From assembly GCA_910588875.1 (NCBI GenBank), contig CAJURT010000002.1, positions 62,001 through 126,000 of the forward strand: a stretch of 64,000 bases of DNA. The letters run 5' to 3'. The number at the start of each line of letters is the position of its first letter. Positions within the stretch are counted from its first letter, which is position 1. A program made the translations under genes and the position numbers. Source of the stretch: an uncultured Lachnospiraceae bacterium (GTDB taxonomy: Bacteria; Bacillota; Clostridia; Lachnospirales; Lachnospiraceae). The notes under the pieces were generated by a model that saw nothing but the letters and a program-made list of their open reading frames with translations, ran no database searches and was not told the origin of the DNA. Positions 46,401 to 53,082 of the stretch are shown here, piece by piece.

Positions 46401-46743
46401 GTTCCCTGCTATGGGAAATGCAGTACATATTCCGGTATTCATATTTCTTCCACCGGCCACTGGGGCTCACGCTGGTCTGCTGCTTATAAACCACAATCCC
46501 AGGCACCGGATATGTGCGTGTCATATGCCCGATAAAATCAGTGCGCATCAAATCCACCCCGTCCTGTTCAGCAAGCTGATCCCACAATTTGACTAACTCC
46601 CCATCATAGGTAAGTTCCCCGCCGCCAAAAGATACTGCCCCGTAAATCCTGCCCGGCGGCGGAAAATATGGCAGAAATGTCAGCAACAACAAAATAACCG
46701 CCATCACCCCTGCATACTTTTGCCGCATCATTCTCCCTTTCAT
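34348..46743 (-). CDS. giant SpaA/Cna-B repeat surface adhesin, 4131 residues
   Basis: The protein (roughly 460 kDa) has a signal peptide (residues 1-36), an N-terminal domain of about 370 residues resembling a thioester domain (YCIS near 108, AVWYI near 127), then many SpaA/Cna-B modules. These start as K-x-D, continue G-A-x-x-x-L and end E-x-x-x-P-x-G-Y. At least ten are recognisable, and those from about 3410 on are tightly packed. A Glu/Thr-rich stalk lies at about 650-780. The C-terminus has a Pro-rich spacer, a membrane helix (about 4058-4077) and a basic tail. No LPXTG is seen before the helix. Such modules often form intramolecular isopeptide bonds. It is the third surface gene of the operon. 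Confidence 0.9.
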   Translation of the reverse strand: MKGRMMRQKYAGVMAVILLLLTFLPYFPPPGRIYGAVSFGGGELTYDGELVKLWDQLAEQDGVDLMRTDFIGHMTRTYPVPGIVVYKQQTSVSPSGRWKKYEYRNMYCISHSRELAENPNTTMETSAVWYIKREPYTLQNLPSFIKNNTADEYCQRLNFLIMAYAANHRSYQGTVNSDPVVGTADYYLGQSFCTLSEEAKFTGDFAHDWGMYRQHATQIANRYNPSGLGSTQVYEEMMADMETFFRAVWNTARLAADCVASSDTGYFFRPVVSLEEDSMYHARYPMNGETKGFFTAASITMHGDWNYKMREDTIDFYSPSGQIDEEKGIAEINLENSNGIIRKTIGKESVREFHMPVKIGGRWSLTFAQGNLLANLEDGFRIVVGNPETGEGSWHPEWGNSSVSRYKHTERWQADYVVNLRKMDAETGKPLENAWFDILEAFDDGQLEGSVLEDDNWDNGRGSQFLRWQGWDSPYRDNGDPDPCRKDQEVTDRDGWLVEASSPGSGQLQPSGSRAHRDVKYYSYTKGYCGGHPEPDPEDEEEVEEYERQIRICEELVSEGGFFHSLHGGAQELLSDRNRHYEEFVSLTYDYSARELAARPGYILHNQEQIHDPFENVFDGIHADTIPVETVTVHSSQYYALAQEISGREGWDEGEEADGRNERMETIEEERGGKGKAEEADTLEEAEETAGEEKTEEKAAEETTGEEAAEETTGEEAAEETTGEEVAEETAEEETAKETEREKEAKVPEETKRQEETEIPEGTKSPEEEEEETEEKTKERKRKDMETKTAAVASGSNADEATEEIDPDHIWILDEDGDAEEWEEYDEASPSNGKEACILPGIVRIAGERLSENTESPLDRGKGRLNNPYQARNQVKFIPSRLAPVALADPDYTGQGGADWTFELYDHRTEGEIHINKRDLLLAKGEDASYSSYGDTQGDGTLEGAVYGLFAAGDLVHPDGKTGVVFKEGNLVAVAATDKNGDASFMAITEAPGTKYDYQLGKTAADGFSGPENEYTKTIQKYSSNPNENRGGRWNYPISDNQSANGNCWIGRPLLLGPYYVQELTRSEGYELSVYGAEADISNRSSWMAGGEQKTGGTVQVGKVEGNVRFIEDSGREETVTEIRLLARGTDFGVDLYAKNVDPLSEPSFWLTTTGRKDVYRQWEEEEFYYEPVEAVCGTQVLINGESVEAKMGDIIQLPCGDSVTVKNVEEASLAPEKVFRTGSNGIIPTFNQQFIPELTGIEGREPEVFLRECNEALAEIGMELPGRDAPYFLIKLGKDSSLWAQEVYDFLEREDCPAFNAASMERIISRNGENYVVFRYSFMKEGVVQDVVFSAPDQNFYVRYPLGDQEGVVGYLYRGYPLAGFLREDYERGDNRYHWVRIPNEKPDVWEAGGYGELSEWPYVSARETETYWAYGEGEFLRAEDGSIYQKENVRYVERSGYQVMETVSYEGIEAQYDDQAGTWKLHLSPGRIPAEGEILVTVRYGNRFTGKGGSPAVTAAPSLNLSGSYVRPVVLAYPGQDFISEDAGTGQAPLQVLERAILQKIKVQKSIEDGRMGNFRFRAYLKSNLERLYRGEDGSVVWLDRCGQEREAGEVMEENRRFPELVRKIYTKVLHSTSPLYADSRDAVIANGLLYGYEEGEIKNDANPGYTAILERSEEEEGGGDSRLAKSYNYRKFFDAIAVANQDKWDDGAPSYTSWRPIGNKGNRREETLGNARVSDQVRQFAIDWYLEEEVKKQIRPTEDGSEQEAKAGSVSYPDELYDQALWEAIQKAENYLKPFFSYDLDEIYAVCWDGVGGGSDKDRTTVSAELLGEDGGREFYYGISSYLPYGTYVIVEQQPKYAGMEYKQNRNDFRNKHYRTDEPKEVVLPSVYGNEDSPGTFGPFSVDYRYSPSLAQEEMERRYKIRFNQENHKILAHNHHGDFEIYKYGMDIGLIANGVPAAAGKGDYFALTQSEYRPYKNYYNGQDKRTDHSVDYYLSEGQSGRRGIASRYRYSSVSEKEGTEDGGVMQGMQTAYGGNYAPMLVPWGVTEPEGYCNVGFNNRIFKARLRLEKLDSETHENILHDSAVFAVYAAKREDSEDGSGRVCFYEKDTVISGSLGFLESMGAVDIRPMARKTSLLDRLFGKENGPGNLYTGLVLAGTPVCEESGRIMQRTGRNRKTEVLASYSTVLDGLMREEGDGHLPVRQQQTVGYLETRQPLEAGAYVICEEKPPSGYVRSRPVALEIYSDKVTYYKEGNRDRRVVAAVYEEGSSKEGASGFQTRGEDATARVYVENPPIRLTVEKKKEASIHTANTTADKTVTYKVSGRIDGRLVDIGNNPDYIYAYKNGQYLGYAWRKGTLEYLAARKGAGEQVEIAFEGSVFAGYGYVTRTLGTADDENPYVAGARLALFESVVLEPSGDTQDHAFEGLRVIRNSANNVIRMYVRQEKGKKEQDILYYDLGNLEVTSRERIDGRVLVMGYDRNHNKVPLAQAESEKANFGRTDTEHSLFGFQAARPFLEFVGGDFTKLSYSSLDKRLTADKETLIYHLDRDGNRDCRIDPNTGMAYVPVPGDTEGRVMVWAVKIHKDEYGNTVARDKVTTSRPATVGENQYGYEEEKILEVVNHSGREIPEKNRPSYRHTESGFLTGTWEAEGSGESHRETTVNTNRHGQNLNGEVLTDDNNGSFAGKQNPVYDSFGLPIYYQKSKESYSKGTELYDRNGDFVRYQNSDNLERYNGNGYSINGKKPLYDSQRKLYHRQGEGYILENCWTSSDRTPNDPFVFEESDGQPDILKRLPVGNYIMEELESPAGYLKGMPVGVIIRETADMHDVSMVDKTTKIEIAKIDSTENHEFRVLEQREDGSSWDQGKLTEKGGSYGRGLVFGAKVALFKAKKIYSPESPGGYYLEKTEDVPLEYETTDSRAGKQQRVKAEWVTGTVPVYVEGIPAGTYLLEETKTPSGFVTGEPKAVEIGTVPEVQTFFLCNDHTKVEFEKYVWEGREKKILGGAEFVLYEIGNYETSKEEEPVYGPDQVVDRWVSSDREEFRGFMEAFEAMYRDFGTEEGTTVQWEQGGSRHVAKYMEASSLDASVSGGEKTRHPLSAVLLFGMEDGRQIRITISGEDSFEYQFDYRKLPWVNSYACSYVTLDGVRRIDYLPAGSKYLLRETNTPKGYSKAADRVVEVSDTRDVQRFSVENQKGKIYISKEAEGVPGEFAGACMELYRAAEDGSFLPDQTYLEEEWTSGSDGVYTDQDYVNGKLLPGYGAGDRKPHEIQGLEDGVYWLRERKCPDYYTTMEPVRIEYQQQEQIKVVRVYNRPAEGRLEVEKTDTGGKQLEGAVYELKAYRKSDRRTPVLEKTVSGDGGFVRVDHLPVGEVKEDGRLEPYEYRLREVAPPEGYAVNTRIFTWEFEPSRNEISYGPGEKAEKQITVTDGRTRVAIGKQDFDLVGEGAGHFLTGAKLALYEITGRDEKGQILYDEESPRVVWVTEGERHIIEGLVAGRSYLLKELLAPEGYSQMEPLILTMSKDGRMLAGISSRLNTVTFHMKGDPSHPDGNGAGSVTVRGRYPVQVRYELSGRSGESLKSWIGSRDGYLLCLDKGWEDGQVYTITEKTFYSDGSSDITGRRTEALYFGEDGVCHIPGREAEKVLVVLKDEKGVEFASFLVSEALQETTVYLAPGQIKEEENNVLTEYTMFSDGTCLESNRLQFGFCGQESNSCVVAADKKTKVCFTKTDMSGRRNLAGCHMNLKDRNGEELAAWISGEEPYVLEGVLKPGETYRWEEEQPCDGFIRADAIWFTVPQNGACQQVIMKDGDTKLFVHKISGDGDNSPVEGALLQILNPDGAPVTAAGDGERFKKGEELVFVSGREPTRIFGQLCAGKKYLLHEIKPAPGYAYTEDVPFSMSQDGREDNIVIRNKKTRVSVLKTDADSGEALEGALLQIRDVKGRLVEQWVSGKESHMVIGKLEAGENYFLWEQRAPEGYQKAKRLGFWVPKEAELLKLVFENKREEDQEPPDNPGKRKEKTTNPPDLRPEEPKKPGRITALYDSGVPKGAGNLSDQINGRVLNLALAGDRSQGRWYRCLFFLSFFGAAFAFFAIRMTKQRRFAIINGIRIRKRAKKEKQDEKNSNRNIGPCGCREDNPFRTDPISDREDP
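44561..44641 (-). repeat. three 27-bp tandem repeats in the adhesin stalk
   Basis: Three consecutive 27-bp units (44561-44587, 44588-44614, 44615-44641), with a degraded fourth after them, encode nine-residue AEETTGEEA-type repeats at about residues 700-728. Only one base differs among the three. Because the unit is a multiple of three, copy-number change would lengthen or shorten the stalk without a frameshift. Confidence 0.85.
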
Positions 46744-46766
46744 CCTTTTCTCTCCCTGTATGCCTT

Positions 46767-49700
46767 TTATCTTGTTTTTGCCCTTCCGTCCACCACCCAG
46801 CGTCCTTTTTCATCTGTCAGGTATCCGTCCGGTGTCATTCTGCTATTCAGCAGCGCCCCTCTTGTCCCATCGGATTTCTCGTTAAAATAATAACAATACA
46901 CTTTTCCATCCACGTCCGTGATCCACTGCCAGCCGGTTGCCATCCTCCCCTGGGTGCCGTCTGGAAATGGATTCAAATAATAGGTATTGCCATCCCCATC
47001 ATAGTACCATCCGGATACCATAAATCCGTTCTGCCCGAAGCGGAACCAGTCAAATGCCTGCTGCCCCAATGCTTTATCCGCATAAGGGTTCACCACCGCC
47101 GCCCATTCATTGGCATAGGTCCTGATCCCGTCCGAAAAAGTCCATCTTCCGGCCCCGTCTTCCAGCCAGGTTCCGGATACAACATAATCCGGCAGTCCCT
47201 GAACAGGCTGGGAACCTTTTGGCACTTCCCCTCCCGTGATAACCGTGGCTGAGGCCGCCGTGCTGCTGCCCGGGCCCGACGTTGAACTTCCCCCTCCTCC
47301 GGAACTTCCGCCTCCGGAGGATCCGCCGCCTCCGCCGCCAGATCCCCCTCCGCCATTCACATAAGCCGTATTTGCCTGGAAATCCAAATGAACCGTACAT
47401 TGTGCGGTATGACCCATGTCCCTGGTTTTTGCAGTAATCACCACATCCTTTTGAGCCTGGTATGGGTATGACTTTAACGCTTCCTGAATCCAGGCAGCAT
47501 CATCGCAAACCGTAATCACGCCACCGGCAACCTTCACGGCATCCGGATCCGAGGAATTCCAGATCACGGCCTGGTCATATGGCTGGTATTCCTCCCTGCT
47601 CTCCAGTTTAGGCAGCACAAAGGCTTCCAAGGTATCCCTCACCCCAAAGCCCTCCTGGCTCTTAACCGAAGAACCGGCTCCCCAAAAATAATCACGGGAC
47701 AGCTGATATGTCAATGCCTTCTCTGAAAGAGTTATTGCCTCCGGATGGATCACCGTTTCATCCTCTGTACGGAACCGGACAGTGACCAGGCATTCCGAAA
47801 ACACATGCCCATTCGTCTGATCCTCACTGGCTGCCGTCACCCTTTCCGAATATTCCCCGGATCCATTTTGCCTGCTATATGGTGATGATTTTTTCTTTTC
47901 CCTGTCCTCTGAGATAATATTCTGGATCCAGGCCGGGTTTTTATCTCCTGCCGGGTCATAATTTACCGAAACCCGGCAATCCTGGGTATGGTCCCCCGAC
48001 GGTGCCAGTGACAGGATTTTCCCTCCCTCATCCGCATTCCACCATACATTTTTAAAAAACGGCCGGGTTGGGTTTAACGTTGCTGACAGAACCACTGGCT
48101 CCGAAACCGTAATGGTTTCCTGGGGATTCAGCCGGTTCCCGGTAAGCCTGCGGGTAACGGTAAACTCCGCAAAGTTGCGGTTTAGGTTCATCCCTTCCAC
48201 CCGGAGGGTCGTATTGTCTATAATCTGGAAACTCACCTTCACCCGGCAGTTGGCATATACCCCTCGGTTGTCTGCCGAGGTCTTCGGATCCGTCGCTGCC
48301 GTTACTACTGCATGGCTCATGTAGATGGTATTATTGATTTTTTCCCGGTATTGGTTGTCAGCCTGTGCCTGTATTTCCCTGTTTATAATTCCCTGGACAA
48401 AGTTTGAAGAAAGATTGGGCATGATAACCGCATCTCTTTGCGTATACCCTGTTTCCGACAGATTTGTGAGCAGATTTGTGTCATCCACTGACCACTTCAT
48501 GGTACGGTTAGCCACCCATCCCGAGCCATTATGTTCCCCATGGATGGTAACCGGCTGCACCTGGACAGAGGTATCTGGTTTTTCATCAATATAGCGGGCA
48601 ATCAATGCCCCTTCCTGGTTCGTGACTTCCGTGACCAGGTTCGGATGTTTCCGGTCTCCGCTCCTTGTCTGGACTATATGGATGCTGGTTTCCTGCGGAT
48701 CCAGGGTCAGGCGGGTTGTCACCTTTATATATTCCACATTCAATTCCGTGTCACATTCCGGCATGATAAAGCTGTAACTGCCGCCGTTTTTATAATCCAT
48801 CTCCACGTTTCTGCCCGACTCATCCATATAAGTCGGCGGCTTTACTCCTCCCCCATAATGGGGATCCACCACCATCTGGTATCGGTTCTCCCCTTTGTTT
48901 TTCGGCGCTGTTGCCACGGTTACCACTGCTCCCGGCACCACTGCCGCCCCATGTTCCTTATCAATTGTCCGGTAATAGGAATTGCCCGTGGCAGGTATGG
49001 CCGTCAATTCTGCCACATCCGTATCATATGTCCCGTTATCGTTCTTCGTATCGATCCTTGGAACAGATACCAGGTACCCTCTTACCGGAGCCCCCATATA
49101 ACCAGGGGCAAAATGATCCGGCCGAAAAGAAATCCCCTCTGCGTATCCCGCCGACGTAAATTCCTTCTCCAGCTTTTGGGTTACAAAATAGCGCACGGCG
49201 TCTTCCAGTTCTTCGTAAAAATACCGTTCCCCACTATCCGTCTCTCGTCTCCCTGCCACGATCCTGTACTTTCTCTCATTGTCCGTCCAATACCCGATGT
49301 GGGCATCCTGGGTAAACGTATTGTCACCGTCAATCGTGCTTCCCACAACATTTTTGGCCTTCGCCCCGTCATTAGTAAACAGATAGCTGAAATTGCTGTC
49401 CTTCTCCGTCCCGTAGGTAAATCTGTCGCGGGATTGCCGGGTTCCCACAAATGTTCCCTCCCTGGATGCGGTCCCATTGTTGGTAGCTGAAATCCGGCCC
49501 GCCATCCGGGCAAGTATCACGTTGCCGCTGCGGTATTCACCCACAATCCCCCCGGCTGCACGGCTTCCGTTCCCGCCGACTGTACCATTCACATAAGAGT
49601 TAAATACGTCTGTCTGGCTGATCCTGCCGGCAATCCCTCCCACATATCCTTTTCCCCGGATCCGGTTCGCATCTCCATTTTGGGTAATAACTACATTGTC

Positions 49701-51014
49701 AACCAGCCATGCATTCTGTACATTGCCGGCAATTCCTCCCACATAGCTTTCCCTGTCTTCGGAATTCAGCACAATGCCTTCTGCACGGCAATTTTCTATG
49801 GTGGCGCGGTTGTCAGTTCCGGTCACTTTCCCGGCAATCCCCCCGGCATCTCCTTTTGCATTCACATACCCGGAAACCGCCACGTTATAGATTACGGCAT
49901 CCCCGAAAACGGCCCCTGCCAGGACCCCAATGTTTTCCTCTCCCACCAAATCTTCTGCTTCCACCGTCAGGTCCCTTACCTCCCCGCCATCAATCACACC
50001 AAATAACCCGATATTTGTTAATGGCAAGGATGGGTTGACTATACGCAGACCCGATATGGTATTGCCTCCGCCATCAAAATGGCCACGGAAGGGATGCCGG
50101 ACCTCTCCTCCCAGTTCCCCCTTGTTCTGATACCATCCGATTGGATTCCAGTTCTCCTTGTTTATTTCAAGATCTCCAAGGTTAATATCCTGGGTCAATT
50201 CAAAATATTCCCCGTCAAAATCCTCACCGGCTGCCACTGCCTCCGATAATCCCATCAAACGGGACAGGCTGTCAATCTGGTATGGCGCCCGCTTCGTCCC
50301 ATCTCCGGGAAAATCCATACGTGAATTCCATTCCTCCCAGAGATCTCCGGTACCGGAAGAAAATCCCGCCACTTTTTCCTGTATCGGTAACGCGTTCGAC
50401 ATGGTTGCGGGAAGCAGTTCTTCTGTCTTCTCCCACTCTACATCATCCCCATCCTCTGCTTCTGCCTCTCCCATTTCTTCCCTGCTTCCATCCTCTGTTT
50501 TTCTCTCAACCAGTTCATCCGTTTCTTTTCCGCTTCCGTCTTCTCCCGTTTCCTCTCCCTTCCCTTCTGTCTCTTCCCTGCTTCCATCCTCTGTTTCTTC
50601 TTTCTCTCCTAATTCTTTCCCGCTTCCATCCTCTCCTTCTTTCTTCTCTCCCGGTTCTTCCCTGGTTCCCTCCTCTTCTCCCGGCTCTGTTGCGTTTTCC
50701 TCTTCTTCCGGCTCTGTTACGTTTCCCTCCTCTTCTCCCGGCTCCTTTACACTTCCATTCTCCCCTTCCGGCTCTTCCTCTCCTCCTGGTTCCTCCATCT
50801 TTTCCTCTGTTCCTGCCATCACCTGCATCTCTTTCCCTTCGTATCCGTCCCTGTCCTCCTTTTCCGGGATCTCCACAATGCAGCAGTAATCGTCTGCCGG
50901 CAGTTCTTCCATATCCGCCATAGCCGGCATAACTCCCGCTGCATGAAAAACCAACATTGCAGCCAAAATACCTGCCAATCCTTTCTGCTTCCTCTTATAG
51001 CGCCTCAACCTCAT
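46767..51014 (-). CDS. GLUG/Ig-like surface protein with C-terminal cell-wall-binding repeats
   Basis: The 1415-residue exported protein has a signal peptide ending AMA near residue 34, a Glu/Gly-rich stalk with repeated EDGS units (about 60-220), a stretch of GLUG-type repeats (GGIAGKV, GGIAGNV, GGIAGRI, GGIVGEY; about 360-510), several Ig-like beta modules, and a Gly/Ser linker (about 1221-1255). Choline-binding-type repeats end it (GWYYDGDGNTYYLNP, TGWQWI, TPDGYLTDEKGRWV). It should be anchored non-covalently to a wall polymer. It starts inside the last 20 nt of the DUF6273 gene and ends 23 nt before the giant adhesin. Confidence 0.88.
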   Translation of the reverse strand: MRLRRYKRKQKGLAGILAAMLVFHAAGVMPAMADMEELPADDYCCIVEIPEKEDRDGYEGKEMQVMAGTEEKMEEPGGEEEPEGENGSVKEPGEEEGNVTEPEEEENATEPGEEEGTREEPGEKKEGEDGSGKELGEKEETEDGSREETEGKGEETGEDGSGKETDELVERKTEDGSREEMGEAEAEDGDDVEWEKTEELLPATMSNALPIQEKVAGFSSGTGDLWEEWNSRMDFPGDGTKRAPYQIDSLSRLMGLSEAVAAGEDFDGEYFELTQDINLGDLEINKENWNPIGWYQNKGELGGEVRHPFRGHFDGGGNTISGLRIVNPSLPLTNIGLFGVIDGGEVRDLTVEAEDLVGEENIGVLAGAVFGDAVIYNVAVSGYVNAKGDAGGIAGKVTGTDNRATIENCRAEGIVLNSEDRESYVGGIAGNVQNAWLVDNVVITQNGDANRIRGKGYVGGIAGRISQTDVFNSYVNGTVGGNGSRAAGGIVGEYRSGNVILARMAGRISATNNGTASREGTFVGTRQSRDRFTYGTEKDSNFSYLFTNDGAKAKNVVGSTIDGDNTFTQDAHIGYWTDNERKYRIVAGRRETDSGERYFYEELEDAVRYFVTQKLEKEFTSAGYAEGISFRPDHFAPGYMGAPVRGYLVSVPRIDTKNDNGTYDTDVAELTAIPATGNSYYRTIDKEHGAAVVPGAVVTVATAPKNKGENRYQMVVDPHYGGGVKPPTYMDESGRNVEMDYKNGGSYSFIMPECDTELNVEYIKVTTRLTLDPQETSIHIVQTRSGDRKHPNLVTEVTNQEGALIARYIDEKPDTSVQVQPVTIHGEHNGSGWVANRTMKWSVDDTNLLTNLSETGYTQRDAVIMPNLSSNFVQGIINREIQAQADNQYREKINNTIYMSHAVVTAATDPKTSADNRGVYANCRVKVSFQIIDNTTLRVEGMNLNRNFAEFTVTRRLTGNRLNPQETITVSEPVVLSATLNPTRPFFKNVWWNADEGGKILSLAPSGDHTQDCRVSVNYDPAGDKNPAWIQNIISEDREKKKSSPYSRQNGSGEYSERVTAASEDQTNGHVFSECLVTVRFRTEDETVIHPEAITLSEKALTYQLSRDYFWGAGSSVKSQEGFGVRDTLEAFVLPKLESREEYQPYDQAVIWNSSDPDAVKVAGGVITVCDDAAWIQEALKSYPYQAQKDVVITAKTRDMGHTAQCTVHLDFQANTAYVNGGGGSGGGGGGSSGGGSSGGGGSSTSGPGSSTAASATVITGGEVPKGSQPVQGLPDYVVSGTWLEDGAGRWTFSDGIRTYANEWAAVVNPYADKALGQQAFDWFRFGQNGFMVSGWYYDGDGNTYYLNPFPDGTQGRMATGWQWITDVDGKVYCYYFNEKSDGTRGALLNSRMTPDGYLTDEKGRWVVDGRAKTR

Positions 51015-53082
51015 AATCCTCCTCTCTGTACAAATCCTCCAATGGCTCCTGGGGCATCACAAATGCCGGCCTTACCCCAACCGCGCATTCTGTACCCTCC
51101 TCCGGCCTGATCCCTGCCGGGCAAATCCTGCCATTCACCAGATCCACCATATAGACAAATCCCGTATCATATCCTTGCGCTGTCCCCATAGGGTTTTGAA
51201 GCCAATATCCCTTTGAAAAAGGCCCGTATTCCTCAACATCCCACAGATAGTTTCGGTATTGTAAAGCCTCCTCCACCGATAAAATAAACAGTTTTCCCGT
51301 CAGCCTCTGGTTTCCGATTGGGCTGCCCTTTAAGTCTGAGTCCTTCAGCTGGCTGTACATCCCGGCTCCCGTACTGCCGGTATACGCCGTGGAAACCCCG
51401 ATATCCACCGCCTTTGCCCGGGTAACGTTCCCTTCCAATTCCTGCAGCCATGCCCGTATGGCGGAATATTTATAATCATTCCCCTTGCCAAATACTGCAA
51501 TTGGCCCAGGACAGAATTCGTACCCATAGCTTCCGTCCTCCAACTGCCCGTAAAAATATGATGAGCCAAAATCAGCCGGAATCACCGAATCACATAAAAA
51601 CAGCGCTCCCTGGCAGTGATTGCCCGCCCTGTCCGTATAATTCTGGTCAATGCAACGAAAATGGTATTGTTCCCCCTCAAACTCTGCCGTCAGCACATCA
51701 TCCATATCCCAGTGAAGCATTTCCCAGCTGGCTTCCTTGTCCTCCGGTTCCACCTCCTCTTCCTTTTTTACGGCAAACCGAACCACCATATAGGTATCCC
51801 CGTCAATGGTAAAGCAGTCCTCCACCAGCCTGGAATACAGAATGGCCCCGCCATATGCCTTTTTCAGGACTGTCCCGTCAGGTTCCAGGTTTTTCCCGAT
51901 CAAATATATTGCATATTCTTTTCCGGCTTCCATCTGTCCGGCTATACTCAGCAGCCTTCCGTCTGCTTCCTTCTGCCCAGGCACAAGGATCCTTCCGTCC
52001 GGAACCTGTGAGGCATCCTCCCCCGTAACCAAAGACTCCTGTTTTTTTGCCGTCTTTAGCCACTCTTCAAGCCGCATCCTCTCCTCCTGGCTCTCATCCT
52101 CTTCTTCTGCCAGCTGCCCCGTATGGCGGTATTCCACATAATAAATCTGATCTCCCGGCCCGTACACTTCCCATGTAAGAGGAGGCTCCTGCACAGATTC
52201 CCATACACGGTTTTCTGAATCCACAAGCCGTTCCCTGAAATTCAGCGTCAGTTTCTCCCCTTCCCGGATTTTTCCCTGCCTGGATTCCCCCAGCATGATC
52301 TGATGGGTATCTTCATCTACAAAATGCACGTACCAGTCCACCATCCATACATTGGACGCATCTGTGGTTGGGTCAGACAAATCCCCGGATGGTTCCTTGT
52401 TTTCAGGGCTGCTGCTCCCACTGTCTTTGCTGCTCCCGTTGCTTTGGTTCCCATCGCTGCCCCCGTTTCCGCCTTTGCCGCTTTCTCCTTTGCTGCTTCT
52501 GCCTCCTCCCCCGCTGCCTCCTCCACTGCTTCTTCCTCCGCTGCTGCCTCCTCCACTGCTGCCTCCTCCACTGCTTCTTCCTCCTCCCACGGATACTTCT
52601 TTCCGGCTTCCAGAAGCTGTGTTTCCACTGCTTATCATCCCTTTCCCCGGGATTTCCACCACCTCTCCCTTCTCATCTACCCAGGCTCCGCCCTCATCTA
52701 CCCAATACCCGTCCGGTGTCCTCCCTCCGGCATACATCGCCCCCAGAGGATGCCCTTCTTCCCCGTGTTTTGCCAGAAAATAACATCTGCCGTCAATCCA
52801 TTGCCATCCTGTCATCATCCGCCCAAATTCCCCGCCTGCCGATGGGTTCAAAAAATACCACTGCCCCTTGTCCTGTATCCAGCCGGACTCCAGGCTGCCG
52901 GAATGCCCCAGGTAATACCAGCCATCTGCATCATATACCCAGGTATCCTGAAGCCAGGTTCCGTCACGTTCATATTTCCACGCCGTGCCGTCCTGCTGCC
53001 AGCCCGCATAGGCAGACTCCGGCCGTGCAGACAATGCAAAGACCAGCAGTACTGCCATCTCCTTTATTAAATTTTTCTTCAT
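50995..53082 (-). CDS. cell-wall-binding surface protein with DUF6273-like C-terminal domain
   Basis: The 695-residue exported protein has a signal peptide ending AYA near residue 26. Cell-wall-binding repeats fill residues 27-150 (WYYLGHSG, WYFLNPSAGG, TGWQWIDGRCYF, TPDGYWVDEGGAWV). A Gly/Ser linker lies at about 165-235, a MucBP-like beta module follows, and a C-terminal domain of about 220 residues has the DUF6273 signature SAIRAWL, KLFILSVEEA, YWLQNP, VGVRPAF. That fold resembles formylglycine-enzyme/C-type-lectin domains and may bind a ligand. The ATG at 53082 has AAAGGG upstream. It is the first gene of the surface operon; its wall-binding module resembles that of the next gene. Confidence 0.88.
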   Translation of the reverse strand: MKKNLIKEMAVLLVFALSARPESAYAGWQQDGTAWKYERDGTWLQDTWVYDADGWYYLGHSGSLESGWIQDKGQWYFLNPSAGGEFGRMMTGWQWIDGRCYFLAKHGEEGHPLGAMYAGGRTPDGYWVDEGGAWVDEKGEVVEIPGKGMISSGNTASGSRKEVSVGGGRSSGGGSSGGGSSGGRSSGGGSGGGGRSSKGESGKGGNGGSDGNQSNGSSKDSGSSSPENKEPSGDLSDPTTDASNVWMVDWYVHFVDEDTHQIMLGESRQGKIREGEKLTLNFRERLVDSENRVWESVQEPPLTWEVYGPGDQIYYVEYRHTGQLAEEEDESQEERMRLEEWLKTAKKQESLVTGEDASQVPDGRILVPGQKEADGRLLSIAGQMEAGKEYAIYLIGKNLEPDGTVLKKAYGGAILYSRLVEDCFTIDGDTYMVVRFAVKKEEEVEPEDKEASWEMLHWDMDDVLTAEFEGEQYHFRCIDQNYTDRAGNHCQGALFLCDSVIPADFGSSYFYGQLEDGSYGYEFCPGPIAVFGKGNDYKYSAIRAWLQELEGNVTRAKAVDIGVSTAYTGSTGAGMYSQLKDSDLKGSPIGNQRLTGKLFILSVEEALQYRNYLWDVEEYGPFSKGYWLQNPMGTAQGYDTGFVYMVDLVNGRICPAGIRPEEGTECAVGVRPAFVMPQEPLEDLYREEDYEVEAL

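Noticed and set aside
50158..50889. Ser/Pro-rich + strand reading frame
   Set aside because: Antisense shadow of the acidic repeat region of the GLUG protein.
52303..53070. Ala/Ser-rich + strand reading frame
   Set aside because: Antisense shadow of the Gly/Ser linker and wall-binding repeats of the DUF6273-like protein.
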